Assembly: GCA_028685755.1 (NCBI GenBank)
Contig: JAQUDJ010000006.1
Coordinates: forward strand, 19,959 to 83,958
Length of the DNA: 64,000 nt
DNA from: Eubacteriales bacterium
GTDB lineage: Bacteria > Bacillota > Clostridia > Saccharofermentanales > UBA5734
Direction: 5' to 3'
Under the pieces are notes generated by a model that searched no databases, had not been told where the DNA came from, and saw nothing but the letters and a program-made list of their open reading frames with translations. The first letter of the stretch is position 1. Every line of letters starts with the position of its first letter. A program made the position numbers and the translations under genes. Positions 1-7,816 of this stretch are shown here, piece after piece.

Positions 1-225
1 GTCTTCCCGCTCATTGAGCATATGATAGATGATTCGCAAGGCCAAATTAGACATGCCGATTTCGTAAGTGTCTGGAAAACAGAAGGCAAATCGCAAGAAA
101 GGCCGGAGCGCCTGTTCGGCAACATCCGGCACAATCTTGGTTACGCTGTTCCATTCCCCACCAGTATAACGGGCCGGTTTCTCAACCGACGCCAACACGT
201 GTCGGGGCAAATTCACAGTTGTCAT
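1..225 (-). CDS. B12-binding radical SAM protein, TIGR03960 type (5' part only)
   Basis: Only the first 75 codons lie in the window; the gene runs off the left edge. The N-terminus contains SVEKPARYTGGEWNSV and then FAFCFPDTYEIGMSNLALR. This pattern is how large B12-binding-domain radical SAM proteins of the TIGR03960 family begin; their exact substrate is unsettled. The radical SAM cysteine motif would lie outside the window. The ATG is preceded by GAAAGGA, which lies inside the last codons of pgi, so the gene is probably translated from the same transcript as pgi, 12 bases downstream of it. The family assignment rests on the N-terminal pattern alone. Confidence 0.7.
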   Translation of the reverse strand, partial: MTTVNLPRHVLASVEKPARYTGGEWNSVTKIVPDVAEQALRPFLRFAFCFPDTYEIGMSNLALRIIYHMLNERED

Positions 226-237
226 TGAATTTTTTGA

Positions 238-1584
238 TTATCCTTTCAGACGCGCTTCAAGTTCAGCTTTACGCACTTCATACCCTGGTTTTCCCAAGAG
301 CGCGTACATGTTTTTCTTGTAATCTTCGACGCCCGGTTGGTCAAAGGGATTGACTGCGAGCATGTAACCGCTGATGCCGCACGCTTTTTCAAAGAAATAA
401 ACGAGTTGGCCGAGATTGTAGGCATTTAGTTCCGGCACAATGATTCGCAGGTTCGGAACGCCGCCATCAACATGGGCAAGCACGGTGCCTTGCGATGCTT
501 TGCTGTTGACTTCCGCCATATCTAAGCCAGACAGGAAATTGAGACCGTCAAGGTTTTGCGGATCATTCGGAATTTCGACTGAGCGCCGTGCTTTTTGGAC
601 ATCAATTAAGGTTTCGAATAATTGACGTTGACCATCTTGAACATATTGACCCATTGAATGGAGATCAGTTGAATTATCGACGCCGGCAGGGAAAATACCT
701 TTACCATCTTTGCCTTCGCTTTCGCCAAAGAGCTGCTTCCACCATTCGGTCATAAAGTGATAACTCGGTTCGTAATTGACCATGATTTCAATGTTATAGC
801 CTTTGCGCAAGAGCACATTTCGCGCAGCAGCATATTGATAGCAAGTATTTTCGTCGAGATTAGGGTTTTTGAACTCCTTCATCGCATCTTTGGCGCCTTG
901 CATGACTTCGCGGATATCGATGCCTGCAGCAGCGATCGGCAAGAGACCAACAGCGGTCAAGATCGAGAAGCGACCACCGACGTCATCGGGGACGACGAAA
1001 GTTTCGTAGCCTTCTCCGTCGGCAAGGCCCTTTAATGCGCCGCGAGCGCGGTCAGTTGTGGCATAAACACGGGCGCGCGCGCCTTCTTTGCCGTAACGTT
1101 TTTCCATGTAAGCTTTGAAAATGCGGAAGGCTATCGCCGGCTCAGTCGTTGTGCCGGACTTGGAAATGACATTGACGGAGACTTCTTTGCCTTCGAGGAG
1201 ATCAAAAAGGTCAGCGAGATAGGTCGAACTGATGCTATTGCCGGCAAAAATAATTTGCGGGCCTTTGCGCTGACGTTTGGATAACAGTGAATTGAAGGAA
1301 TGCGTCAACAGTTCGATTGCAGCACGAGCACCAAGATAGGATCCGCCGATACCAATGACAATCAACACGTCAGAATCTTTGCGAATTTTGGCAGCAGCTT
1401 TACGAATGCGAGCAAATTCAACTTTGTCATATTTGGCAGGGAGTTCGACCCAACCTAAAAATTCGTTGCCGGGGCCGCTCTTCTGGTGGAGTTGAACGTG
1501 GCCAACGGTGACCTGGGGCGAGATAAAATCCAATTCTTCCTGACGGATAAAACCGAGGGCATTTTTATAGTCGAAACCTAACAT
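238..1584 (-). CDS. pgi: Glucose-6-phosphate isomerase
   Basis: Cytoplasmic enzyme that interconverts glucose 6-phosphate and fructose 6-phosphate in glycolysis. The 448-residue product has the usual length of the short bacterial (Bacillus-type) form. Visible motifs are the sugar-phosphate loop [14 protein letters not shown] (about residue 80), KSGTTTEPA, the [10 protein letters not shown] segment and the DLHSMGQ histidine region, followed by a C-terminal [23 protein letters not shown] segment. A start five codons further upstream is possible, but the ATG used here sits at normal spacing behind GAGGAGG and begins [10 protein letters not shown] as in relatives. A promoter is visible about 60 bases upstream. 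The next gene on the strand is the TIGR03960-type radical SAM gene. Confidence 0.96.
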   Translation of the reverse strand: MLGFDYKNALGFIRQEELDFISPQVTVGHVQLHQKSGPGNEFLGWVELPAKYDKVEFARIRKAAAKIRKDSDVLIVIGIGGSYLGARAAIELLTHSFNSLLSKRQRKGPQIIFAGNSISSTYLADLFDLLEGKEVSVNVISKSGTTTEPAIAFRIFKAYMEKRYGKEGARARVYATTDRARGALKGLADGEGYETFVVPDDVGGRFSILTAVGLLPIAAAGIDIREVMQGAKDAMKEFKNPNLDENTCYQYAAARNVLLRKGYNIEIMVNYEPSYHFMTEWWKQLFGESEGKDGKGIFPAGVDNSTDLHSMGQYVQDGQRQLFETLIDVQKARRSVEIPNDPQNLDGLNFLSGLDMAEVNSKASQGTVLAHVDGGVPNLRIIVPELNAYNLGQLVYFFEKACGISGYMLAVNPFDQPGVEDYKKNMYALLGKPGYEVRKAELEARLKG

Positions 1585-1643
1585 GAAATTCCTCCTCAAG
1601 ATGCGTTCCAGCTGGCAAGTTTTGCTGAAACAGTCGTAGAGTC

Positions 1644-1672
1644 AGTATAATCAAAAGCCGAATTGTCCGCAA
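1644..1672 (-). promoter_or_regulatory. Promoter of pgi
   Basis: On the minus strand TTGCGG (1672-1667) and TATACT (1649-1644) are separated by exactly 17 bases. They match a housekeeping sigma promoter well. Transcription would start near 1637, leaving a leader of about 50 bases before pgi. Confidence 0.6.
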
Positions 1673-1738
1673 TGTAAAATGCAGTTTACGAACGTCTATT
1701 AAGATATTTCCTTCAAATTGCGCATATTATATGGGGTT

Positions 1739-3529
1739 TTAGGTGATATTTTCTAAAGATTGCGAAAAAAGCAAAATCGGCTGCGATCCAGAAAGATCAA
1801 ACGCCAACAGGCATTGTCCCGCAGGAATGAGACAATCGCAAACCGTCGTTTCAATGACTGTGGGATCGATAGTCGCGATCCGTGACAAGACTGCCTGGAG
1901 CTTGATGGTATCTGCAAACAAAAAGTCTTCGAGCCGAAAACGATTTTGCCGCGGATAATCCCGATGCATTCGTTCGCGACCGAGTTGTTTGCGGGTCAGA
2001 CGCACCGGATCACTACTCAGATCGAGCGGATCTAAAAAAAGCGGCTGATCCTTCGCGCCTTGCAACAGATAGTCAAGTTTGAGCCGGGCATGAAAATCAA
2101 GATAAGTTAAAGCGGGCAATCGCGCCCGAGCAAACTGGTCGAGAAATTCGGTCCGGGCCGAAGGACTCGCTTTTAGGTCAAACCAACCCGCTTGGCGATT
2201 AACTGCTGCGAGTTCGGCAAAAAACGCAAAGGGGGAAGACCATTGCGCCAGTAGGGCTTTCAAGCTATGGGGGTAGCGACCACTGTTGTGATAGAGTTCT
2301 AATACCGCTTCGAGATCTTTTAAACAAGCCAGATCGGCAAAAGTCATTTGATCGGAAGCGAGGATTTCGTAAGGAGGTTCTGCCGACCACTTAAAACCGA
2401 GTGATTTTGCTTGGTCAGCCATGGGGCTACCCGGTAGGACTTTCAAAAAGCCGAGCTGCAATTGTTCTGGGTCTAAGCTAAAAACATCGTCAAATGCGTT
2501 GGCAAATTGTTGCGGCGTTTCACCTGGCAAACCGGCGATCAAGTCGAGATGGAGATGGATTGCCGTTTGGCGTTTAAGGGCACGAACATTATCGGCCAAG
2601 CGCACCCAATCGCAAGGACGCCGAATCGCTTTTAAGACTTCTGGCGTCGTTGTTTGGACCCCGATTTCAAACTGAAATAAGCCGGCAGGGGCCTTTTCAA
2701 GGATGTTGATGGCATCGTGTGTCAAGCGATCTGCCATGATTTCAAAGTGAAAATTCGTCCGAAAAGACTGGTCATGACGCTTGATCAGCCAGCGCCAAAT
2801 GTCTAATGCCCGCTCGGATTGAATGTTAAACGTGCGGTCAACGAGCTTGATCTGACGAACATCAGCTGCAATCAGTCGTTCAAAAGCGATCGTTGTATGG
2901 CTTAGATCGAGTAAACGCACGGAGCGGTCGAGCGAGGACAAACAGTACGTGCAGCCATAGGGGCAGCCACGCGATGTTTCAAAATAGAGTAACCGGTCTT
3001 TTAACGACAGCAATTCGTCATCGGTATAGGGGAAGGGCCATTTTTCTGCCGGTAAAAGCGGAGCCATCGGGTTGCTTTGAATCTCACCAGCAGGATTGCG
3101 CCAGACGACATTTGGCGTTTGTGGGGTCAAGCCATGCAAGAGTAAATCGGCAAACGCGACCTCACCCTCCCCGGCGAGAATTGCATCCACTGCGGGTACG
3201 GACTTTAGGATCAATCTGGCATCCTGACTAGCTTCTGGCCCACCCCAAATGATCGTCGCCTCCGGGCGGATTTTTTTGAGTTCATCGGTTAGTCGTTCGG
3301 TCAAACGGCGATTCCAGATATAGCAGGAAAACGCGTAAACATCAGCATTGACAGCAAAAAGCCGCATCAATAGCTGTTGCGGCAGATCGTTGATCGTCCA
3401 TTCACAAAGGCTGATATTGTCGCGCGGAAAGCCCTGCAAACAGGCGTATTCGCGCAGTTGGCGAATCGCCAGGCTCGTATGGGCAAATTGGGCATTGAGC
3501 GCGATGAGGGCGACTTTGGGGCTGGCCAT
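1739..3529 (-). CDS. B12-binding radical SAM protein with DUF4080 domain
   Basis: A 596-residue protein of the cobalamin-binding radical SAM class. The N-terminal part (about 1-150) is a B12-binding Rossmann domain ending near GGPEASQDA and GEGEVAF. The radical SAM core follows with CPYGCTYC (CxxxCxxC for the [4Fe-4S] cluster) at about residue 190 and GLPGETPQQF further on. The C-terminal 200 residues correspond to DUF4080. The substrate is unknown. The ATG overlaps the TGA of the upstream NfeD-like gene (TGATG); a GTG one codon earlier is an alternative start. This tight coupling places it last in the operon arginine decarboxylase - agmatinase - NfeD-like - this gene. Confidence 0.85.
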   Translation of the reverse strand: MASPKVALIALNAQFAHTSLAIRQLREYACLQGFPRDNISLCEWTINDLPQQLLMRLFAVNADVYAFSCYIWNRRLTERLTDELKKIRPEATIIWGGPEASQDARLILKSVPAVDAILAGEGEVAFADLLLHGLTPQTPNVVWRNPAGEIQSNPMAPLLPAEKWPFPYTDDELLSLKDRLLYFETSRGCPYGCTYCLSSLDRSVRLLDLSHTTIAFERLIAADVRQIKLVDRTFNIQSERALDIWRWLIKRHDQSFRTNFHFEIMADRLTHDAINILEKAPAGLFQFEIGVQTTTPEVLKAIRRPCDWVRLADNVRALKRQTAIHLHLDLIAGLPGETPQQFANAFDDVFSLDPEQLQLGFLKVLPGSPMADQAKSLGFKWSAEPPYEILASDQMTFADLACLKDLEAVLELYHNSGRYPHSLKALLAQWSSPFAFFAELAAVNRQAGWFDLKASPSARTEFLDQFARARLPALTYLDFHARLKLDYLLQGAKDQPLFLDPLDLSSDPVRLTRKQLGRERMHRDYPRQNRFRLEDFLFADTIKLQAVLSRIATIDPTVIETTVCDCLIPAGQCLLAFDLSGSQPILLFSQSLENIT

Positions 3530-3900
3530 CACGGCTTCATCTCACCTTCGGGTGGTGCATCTCCAGGGACCGCGGCGACCGTCCGTGCGACACCGTTGTC
3601 GATCGCGGTTATTAGCACTAGGCTACCAACTTTGATGCGCTCCGAGCTCGTTGCACTGAGAAAAAAAGCTTGTCCTTCGTGTTTGCCAGCGATGCGCCCG
3701 GCATGTGGTGGGCGGATGGCGCGGATGACTTTAGCTTCATGACCGATCAGGTCAAAATCGGTCTGGTCTGTCTTGACGCGGGTCAAACGGCCTAAAAGGC
3801 GCGTTGAGGCGCTAATTGCCAAAAGCATGACGAGTAGGCCGGCAATAATTTTGGCCAGCAAACTAAGAATAAAGGCGATTTCAGTTACCGAAAGATTCAT
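3529..3900 (-). CDS. NfeD-like single-span membrane protein
   Basis: A 123-residue protein with one N-terminal membrane segment (about residues 8-30, AFILSLLAKIIAGLLVMLLA). It is followed by a small beta-rich domain with LIGHEAKVIRAIRPPHAGRI and VGSLVLITAI. The glycine/proline spacing resembles the C-terminal OB-fold of NfeD proteins, which partner flotillin/SPFH proteins in membranes. No SPFH gene is adjacent; hflK/hflC lie 37 kb away. It sits 12 bases after agmatinase and overlaps the following radical SAM gene, so it is clearly an operon member. The NfeD assignment comes from a fold-like pattern rather than strong motif identity. The ribosome binding site is weak. Confidence 0.55.
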   Translation of the reverse strand: MNLSVTEIAFILSLLAKIIAGLLVMLLAISASTRLLGRLTRVKTDQTDFDLIGHEAKVIRAIRPPHAGRIAGKHEGQAFFLSATSSERIKVGSLVLITAIDNGVARTVAAVPGDAPPEGEMKP

Positions 3901-3912
3901 CGCTTTAGTCGA

Positions 3913-4785
3913 TCATTCGTGGTTCGACTGCTGGTACGCGATGATCAACTCTCGCAAAAGCTTGAGTGCGACAGCTGTCGATACGCCGCTAGGGTCGTAA
4001 TGCGGGGCAAGTTCGACGAGGTCCGCGCCGACGAGATTGAGAGTCGCGGCGTCGACTAAAAAACGCATGGTTGTTAAAAAATCGACGCCACCCGGCTCGG
4101 GTGTCCCGGTGCCTGAAAAAACAGACGGGTCAAGAACATCGAGGTCAATCGTCAAAAAAACCGGACGGCCGTTGATTTGGGTTTTGATCTCATCGAGATG
4201 GCCGAGGGTAAAAGGATAAAGTGTCGTGTGCCCTTCGCGCGCGAAGACGAATTCTTCAGTGGTGCCAGAACGGATGCCTAATTGAAAAATCCGACCGTCG
4301 CCGAGAATATCCCAAATACGGCGCATCACGGTCGCGTGAGACAATTCGACACCGAGGTAGTCTTGGCGGAGATCAGTGTGGGCGTCGAGATGGACAATGC
4401 AGAGATCGGGGTGCTTTTTGACGAGCGCTTCGATGACACCGAGCGTGACTAAATGTTCTCCACCCAGCATCAAGGGGAATTTACCGTCTGTAACAAGCGT
4501 CGCAACGGTTTCGCGAATCATCCGCAACGCTTGAATTTTGTCGCCCATTGGCAAATCTAAATCGCCAATATCGAGAATGACCGATGTGTCGATTTCGCGA
4601 TCTTGATACGGGCTGTAACCTTCAAGGCCGATTGCATCTTGGCGCATAGCCTGCGGACCAAAACGCGAACCCGGACGAAACGAAACCGTGCCGTCAAAAG
4701 GCGCACCAAATAAAACAATCCGAGCCTTTTCATAATCAGCCGAGCAGTCCATTAAGCGCAAACTCAAGACCGGGAAATCTGGCAT
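3913..4785 (-). CDS. speB: Agmatinase
   Basis: Manganese ureohydrolase that converts agmatine to putrescine and urea. The 290-residue protein has the metal-binding signatures of the arginase/agmatinase family: GGEHLVTLG (about 100), VHLDAHTDLR (about 130), and TIDLDVLDPS with GTGTPEPGG (about 210). The upstream gene is the matching arginine decarboxylase, so the two steps arginine to agmatine to putrescine are encoded together. An in-frame extension of 18 codons is possible, but it would run through the palindromic repeat, and the ATG chosen has GGAGGA at good spacing. Spermidine synthase is not visible in the window. Confidence 0.93.
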   Translation of the reverse strand: MPDFPVLSLRLMDCSADYEKARIVLFGAPFDGTVSFRPGSRFGPQAMRQDAIGLEGYSPYQDREIDTSVILDIGDLDLPMGDKIQALRMIRETVATLVTDGKFPLMLGGEHLVTLGVIEALVKKHPDLCIVHLDAHTDLRQDYLGVELSHATVMRRIWDILGDGRIFQLGIRSGTTEEFVFAREGHTTLYPFTLGHLDEIKTQINGRPVFLTIDLDVLDPSVFSGTGTPEPGGVDFLTTMRFLVDAATLNLVGADLVELAPHYDPSGVSTAVALKLLRELIIAYQQSNHE

Positions 4786-4806
4786 ACATCCTCCGTGGGG
4801 TGGATT

Positions 4807-4830
4807 GGTGTTTGGCACGTGCCTGGCACC
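4807..4830. repeat. Palindromic repeat, copy 1
   Basis: GGTGTTTGGCAC followed by GTGCCTGGCACC forms a near-palindrome between speA and speB. Its right half, extended to TGCCTGGCACCAT, is identical to the right arm of the copy at 24548-24575. Two weaker relatives lie near 25757 and 28602. It looks like a small REP-type intergenic element; in an mRNA it would form a hairpin with G-U pairs. Confidence 0.55.
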
Positions 4831-4844
4831 ATTCACCATATACT

Positions 4845-6341
4845 TTAGTCGTTGGATTCACCGAGGACTTGGATGAGGTCGGGGTCTTCGGCGTTGTTGA
4901 CAATGTTGCATTTTTGTTGGCGATAGAATTCGTAATGGTCAATGATTTTTTGGGTGAGTTTTTCGCCCGGGATGACAAGTGGGATGCCCGGTGGATAGAT
5001 CATTAATGATTCCGCGCAGATTTCGCCGACGGCGTCCTTGATTGGGATAATCCGTTTGGGACTGTAAAAGGCATCGCGAGGTGAGACGACGGACATGGGA
5101 CGTTCCATCATCCATTCGCCTTGTTCAATTTTCAAGGGTTTATTCTTTCCAGCGAAGCGATGGGAAATGGTCCGTAACCCGGCGACGAGTTGATTGACTG
5201 TCTGTTGGTCGTCCCCGATTCCCACAACTGCTAGCACCACATAGGTTTCAGCTAGTTCAAGTTGTATGCCAAATTCGCTCTTCATAATGTCGTAAATTTG
5301 GAAGCCAGTCATCCCGAGTTCATTGACGCGGATAACGATTTTGGTTTCGTCATAATCGTAAATGCCATGGCCATCGACATCATCACTCGTCAGAACATTG
5401 AGTCCTGGCATCGCGGCGATTTCGATTTTGGCGTTTTCAACGATCGTGAGGATTTCTTCGTAGATATCTTGGCCATTGAGGACAAGGTTGCGCCGGGCGA
5501 GATCGAGGCTAGCCATCAGCAAATACGATGCGCTGGTCGTCTGCATCAAGTTAATTGTGGTGCGCACTTGGCTGTAGCTGATTTCGCGCTCATTGAGGAG
5601 CAAAACGGAACTCTGCGTCAGTGATCCGCCTGTTTTGTGTAGACTAACCGTTGCCATATCGGCGTAAAGTGTCGATGCATTATCGGGGAAATCTGGATGG
5701 AATGGAAAATGGGCACCATGCGCTTCATCGACTAACACCATGATGTGATGACGTCGACACAGCTTAATAATTGCCTGGAGATCAGACACAACCCCGTAAT
5801 AGGTCGGATTGATCATGAAAAGCGCTTTGGCATCTGGATTGTCAACAACCGCTTTTTTGACGCGATCATATGATACGCCATTGGCGATCCCATATTCAAA
5901 ATTGACCTCTGGCTCAATGAAGATCGGGATTGCGCCAGATAGAATAACGGCATTAATCGCCGATTTGTGGACGTTTCGGGGCATGATAATTTTATCTTTC
6001 GGTCCACAAGCGGTCATAATCATTGCTTGTATCCCAAAAGTCGAACCATTGACGAGCATGAACGCGTAATCGGCGTCGTATGCCTCTGCCAAGAGCTGTT
6101 CAGCTTCGTAAATAATGCCGTCCGGATTCGATAACATGTCGAGCTCCCGGGTGGAGTTGGCATCGAGTCGGATGATCTTCTCGCCAAAATACTCGCCAAG
6201 ACCTGAGCGCAAGCGTTTTTTGTGCCCAGGGACATCAAAATGGACGATGTCCTTTTGCGAATACTGTTCGAGGGCTTCGTATAGGGGCGCACGAGCGTGT
6301 CTGCTCTTCATCGTCCCGCGGCGAGCGCGAACTTCAGCCAT
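4845..6341 (-). CDS. speA: Arginine decarboxylase (Orn/Lys/Arg decarboxylase family)
   Basis: Pyridoxal-phosphate enzyme of the fold-type I Orn/Lys/Arg decarboxylase family, 498 residues, close to the length of Bacillus SpeA. The PLP lysine is in SLHKTGGSLTQSS (about residue 240), and the cofactor aspartate is in VLVDEAHGAHF. The C-terminal domain has YPPGIPLVIPGE, typical of this family. Arginine as substrate is inferred from the adjacent agmatinase; lysine or ornithine cannot be excluded from the sequence alone. The ATG has GAGGTGAT seven bases upstream. A strong extended -10 lies about 60 bases upstream, so this is the first gene of the polyamine operon. Confidence 0.9.
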   Translation of the reverse strand: MAEVRARRGTMKSRHARAPLYEALEQYSQKDIVHFDVPGHKKRLRSGLGEYFGEKIIRLDANSTRELDMLSNPDGIIYEAEQLLAEAYDADYAFMLVNGSTFGIQAMIMTACGPKDKIIMPRNVHKSAINAVILSGAIPIFIEPEVNFEYGIANGVSYDRVKKAVVDNPDAKALFMINPTYYGVVSDLQAIIKLCRRHHIMVLVDEAHGAHFPFHPDFPDNASTLYADMATVSLHKTGGSLTQSSVLLLNEREISYSQVRTTINLMQTTSASYLLMASLDLARRNLVLNGQDIYEEILTIVENAKIEIAAMPGLNVLTSDDVDGHGIYDYDETKIVIRVNELGMTGFQIYDIMKSEFGIQLELAETYVVLAVVGIGDDQQTVNQLVAGLRTISHRFAGKNKPLKIEQGEWMMERPMSVVSPRDAFYSPKRIIPIKDAVGEICAESLMIYPPGIPLVIPGEKLTQKIIDHYEFYRQQKCNIVNNAEDPDLIQVLGESND

Positions 6342-6401
6342 TTCAGTATCACCTCAATTCAGTCAGATTCTTCTGTCAAAAAATAAAAAAGTTGCAAACG
6401 G

Positions 6402-6410
6402 ATTATAGCA
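6402..6410 (-). promoter_or_regulatory. Extended -10 promoter of the speA operon
   Basis: The minus strand reads TGCTATAAT, a perfect TATAAT with the TGn extension. No good -35 lies at 17 bases, but an extended -10 can work without it. The start site would be near 6395. Confidence 0.55.
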
Positions 6411-6488
6411 TAAAATACCGCCTACAACTTCATTTATTTGGGGGGTGGAAAAATCGGCAAAACACCGACGACTACAGCGTTCAACCGC

Positions 6489-7163
6489 CTAATTCAGCAG
6501 TTGCTTCAGCAAGACGGGATTGAGGACTTCAATTCGACCTCGTCCGAGCTGAACTGCACCTTGTGCTTTGAGTTCGCCCAACAGGCGTGAAACGACCTCG
6601 CGCGCGGTTCCAAGCTCGACTGCAATCGCTTCGTGGGTATATCGGATCGTACCTTTTTTGTGTTGGGTTTGGTCCAAAAGCCATTGCACCAAGCGATTAT
6701 CCGTGCGATCAAAAGCAACAGCTTCGAGCGTCTGCATCGTTTCCGTTAAATGGCTATAAATTGAATTGATCAAAAAATCTTTCCATGCGAGATGCTTGTC
6801 AAGGACGTCATGGTAGATCGTTGCTGGCACCATGAATAATTCCGCAGACTCTTCGACTTGCGCCAAAGCGGGGAATTCATCGCCAGTCAATTGGCAGGCA
6901 ATTGAGGCGAGACAGGTTTCACCAGAAGCAGTCCGATAAAGGGTCATTTCCCGGCCGTTAGGCGACAGTTTGTAAATCCGGAGAATCCCACTGATGACAA
7001 AAGGTACGAATTGACACTGCTGGCGCTGTTGCATCAGCATTTGGTCTTCCGGTAATTCAACGATTTGGCCTGCCGAAAATAAAATGTCGCGGTCCTTGGC
7101 TGGCAATTTTTTGAGAACTGGAAATAAGTTATCGAGTTTTGTAATTTGAACCGTTGTCAGCAT
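6489..7163 (-). CDS. Crp/Fnr-family transcription regulator
   Basis: A 224-residue regulator with an N-terminal cyclic-nucleotide-binding-like beta barrel (about 20-140). The C-terminal Crp-type helix-turn-helix (about 165-215) contains EAIAVELGTAREVVSRLLGELKA. There is no cysteine cluster like that of FNR at the N-terminus, so the effector is unknown. The gene is divergent from a rhodanese lipoprotein, and the 137-base gap between them holds two inverted repeats that could be its binding sites. The ATG at 7163 has GAGGTAAG upstream. A weak hairpin with a T-run after the stop (GTCGGTGTTTTGCCGATTTTT on the minus strand) may end transcription before speA. Confidence 0.88.
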   Translation of the reverse strand: MLTTVQITKLDNLFPVLKKLPAKDRDILFSAGQIVELPEDQMLMQQRQQCQFVPFVISGILRIYKLSPNGREMTLYRTASGETCLASIACQLTGDEFPALAQVEESAELFMVPATIYHDVLDKHLAWKDFLINSIYSHLTETMQTLEAVAFDRTDNRLVQWLLDQTQHKKGTIRYTHEAIAVELGTAREVVSRLLGELKAQGAVQLGRGRIEVLNPVLLKQLLN

Positions 7164-7194
7164 GAATTCTTACCTCGGGTGTCTTTTAACTAAT

Positions 7195-7206
7195 GTATGA
7201 TCATAC
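7195..7206. promoter_or_regulatory. Perfect 12-bp palindrome, candidate operator
   Basis: GTATGATCATAC is a perfect inverted repeat in the gap between the Crp/Fnr-type regulator and the rhodanese gene, 32 bases from the regulator start. It is a candidate autoregulatory site. It does not match the classical CRP or FNR half-sites. Confidence 0.35.
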
Positions 7207-7230
7207 GAAAGTCACTCGTGTGATTTTATT

Positions 7231-7265
7231 ACTGTTTTGACGGTGATAAACAGTAGTATTATAGC
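7231..7265 (+). promoter_or_regulatory. Promoter with overlapping inverted repeat for the rhodanese gene
   Basis: ACTGTTT (7231-7237) and AAACAGT (7248-7254) are perfect 7-bp arms around a 10-base spacer. TTGACG (7237-7242) within this repeat and TATAGC (7260-7265) are 17 bases apart and make a plausible promoter. A dimeric regulator on the repeat would cover the -35, so this looks like an operator site, probably for the divergent Crp/Fnr protein. Confidence 0.45.
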
Positions 7266-7300
7266 ATAACGTTACAAAAGATCTGTCATGGAGGATTATT

Positions 7301-7816
7301 ATGTCAAGTCAAACCAATTCTAAAAGTACTCGCCTTTCTCGTAATGCACGCATGATCATTTTGGCATTGACCGTCCTGATCGGAATGTTTGCCACGGGTT
7401 GTGTAGCTACGCCACAAACCGAAATGAGCGAAACCACGCTGCAAACCGAAATGAGCGAGTCCACGCCGACACAAAACTCAGAAGATAGTACCGAAGTACC
7501 GTTAGCGCAGTCCAGCTTGGTCTCCGCAGACGAAGCTTTGAAAATTCTCAAAGATAACACCCATGCAACATTGCTCGATGTGCGTACACCTGAAGAATAC
7601 GCCGAGGGCTATATCGAAGGTGCAATGAATATAGCCGTCGAGGAAATGAAATATCGCACAGATGAGTTGCCGCAGGACAAAGCTGCGCCGATCATCGTAT
7701 ACTGCCGCAGTGGTCGTCGCAGCGCTATAGGTGCGCAAATCCTCATCAATTTGGGCTACACATCGGTTTATGATCTGGGTGGCATTCAAGATTGGCCTTA
7801 CGAAATCGTTAAATAA
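7301..7816 (+). CDS. Rhodanese-domain lipoprotein
   Basis: A 171-residue secreted sulfurtransferase-like protein. The signal peptide ends in the lipobox FATGC at about residue 33, so it should be anchored outside the membrane. A short linker carries two tandem copies of TEMSE followed by Thr/Ser. The rhodanese domain (about 75-170) has LDVRTPEEYAEGYIEGAMNI and the active-site loop YCRSGRRS with the catalytic cysteine. GGAGG stands upstream of the ATG. The neighbouring divergent Crp/Fnr regulator suggests redox or sulfur control. Its stop codon region overlaps the end of the convergent yhaN-like gene by 8 bases. The physiological sulfur donor is not evident. Confidence 0.9.
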   Translation: MSSQTNSKSTRLSRNARMIILALTVLIGMFATGCVATPQTEMSETTLQTEMSESTPTQNSEDSTEVPLAQSSLVSADEALKILKDNTHATLLDVRTPEEYAEGYIEGAMNIAVEEMKYRTDELPQDKAAPIIVYCRSGRRSAIGAQILINLGYTSVYDLGGIQDWPYEIVK

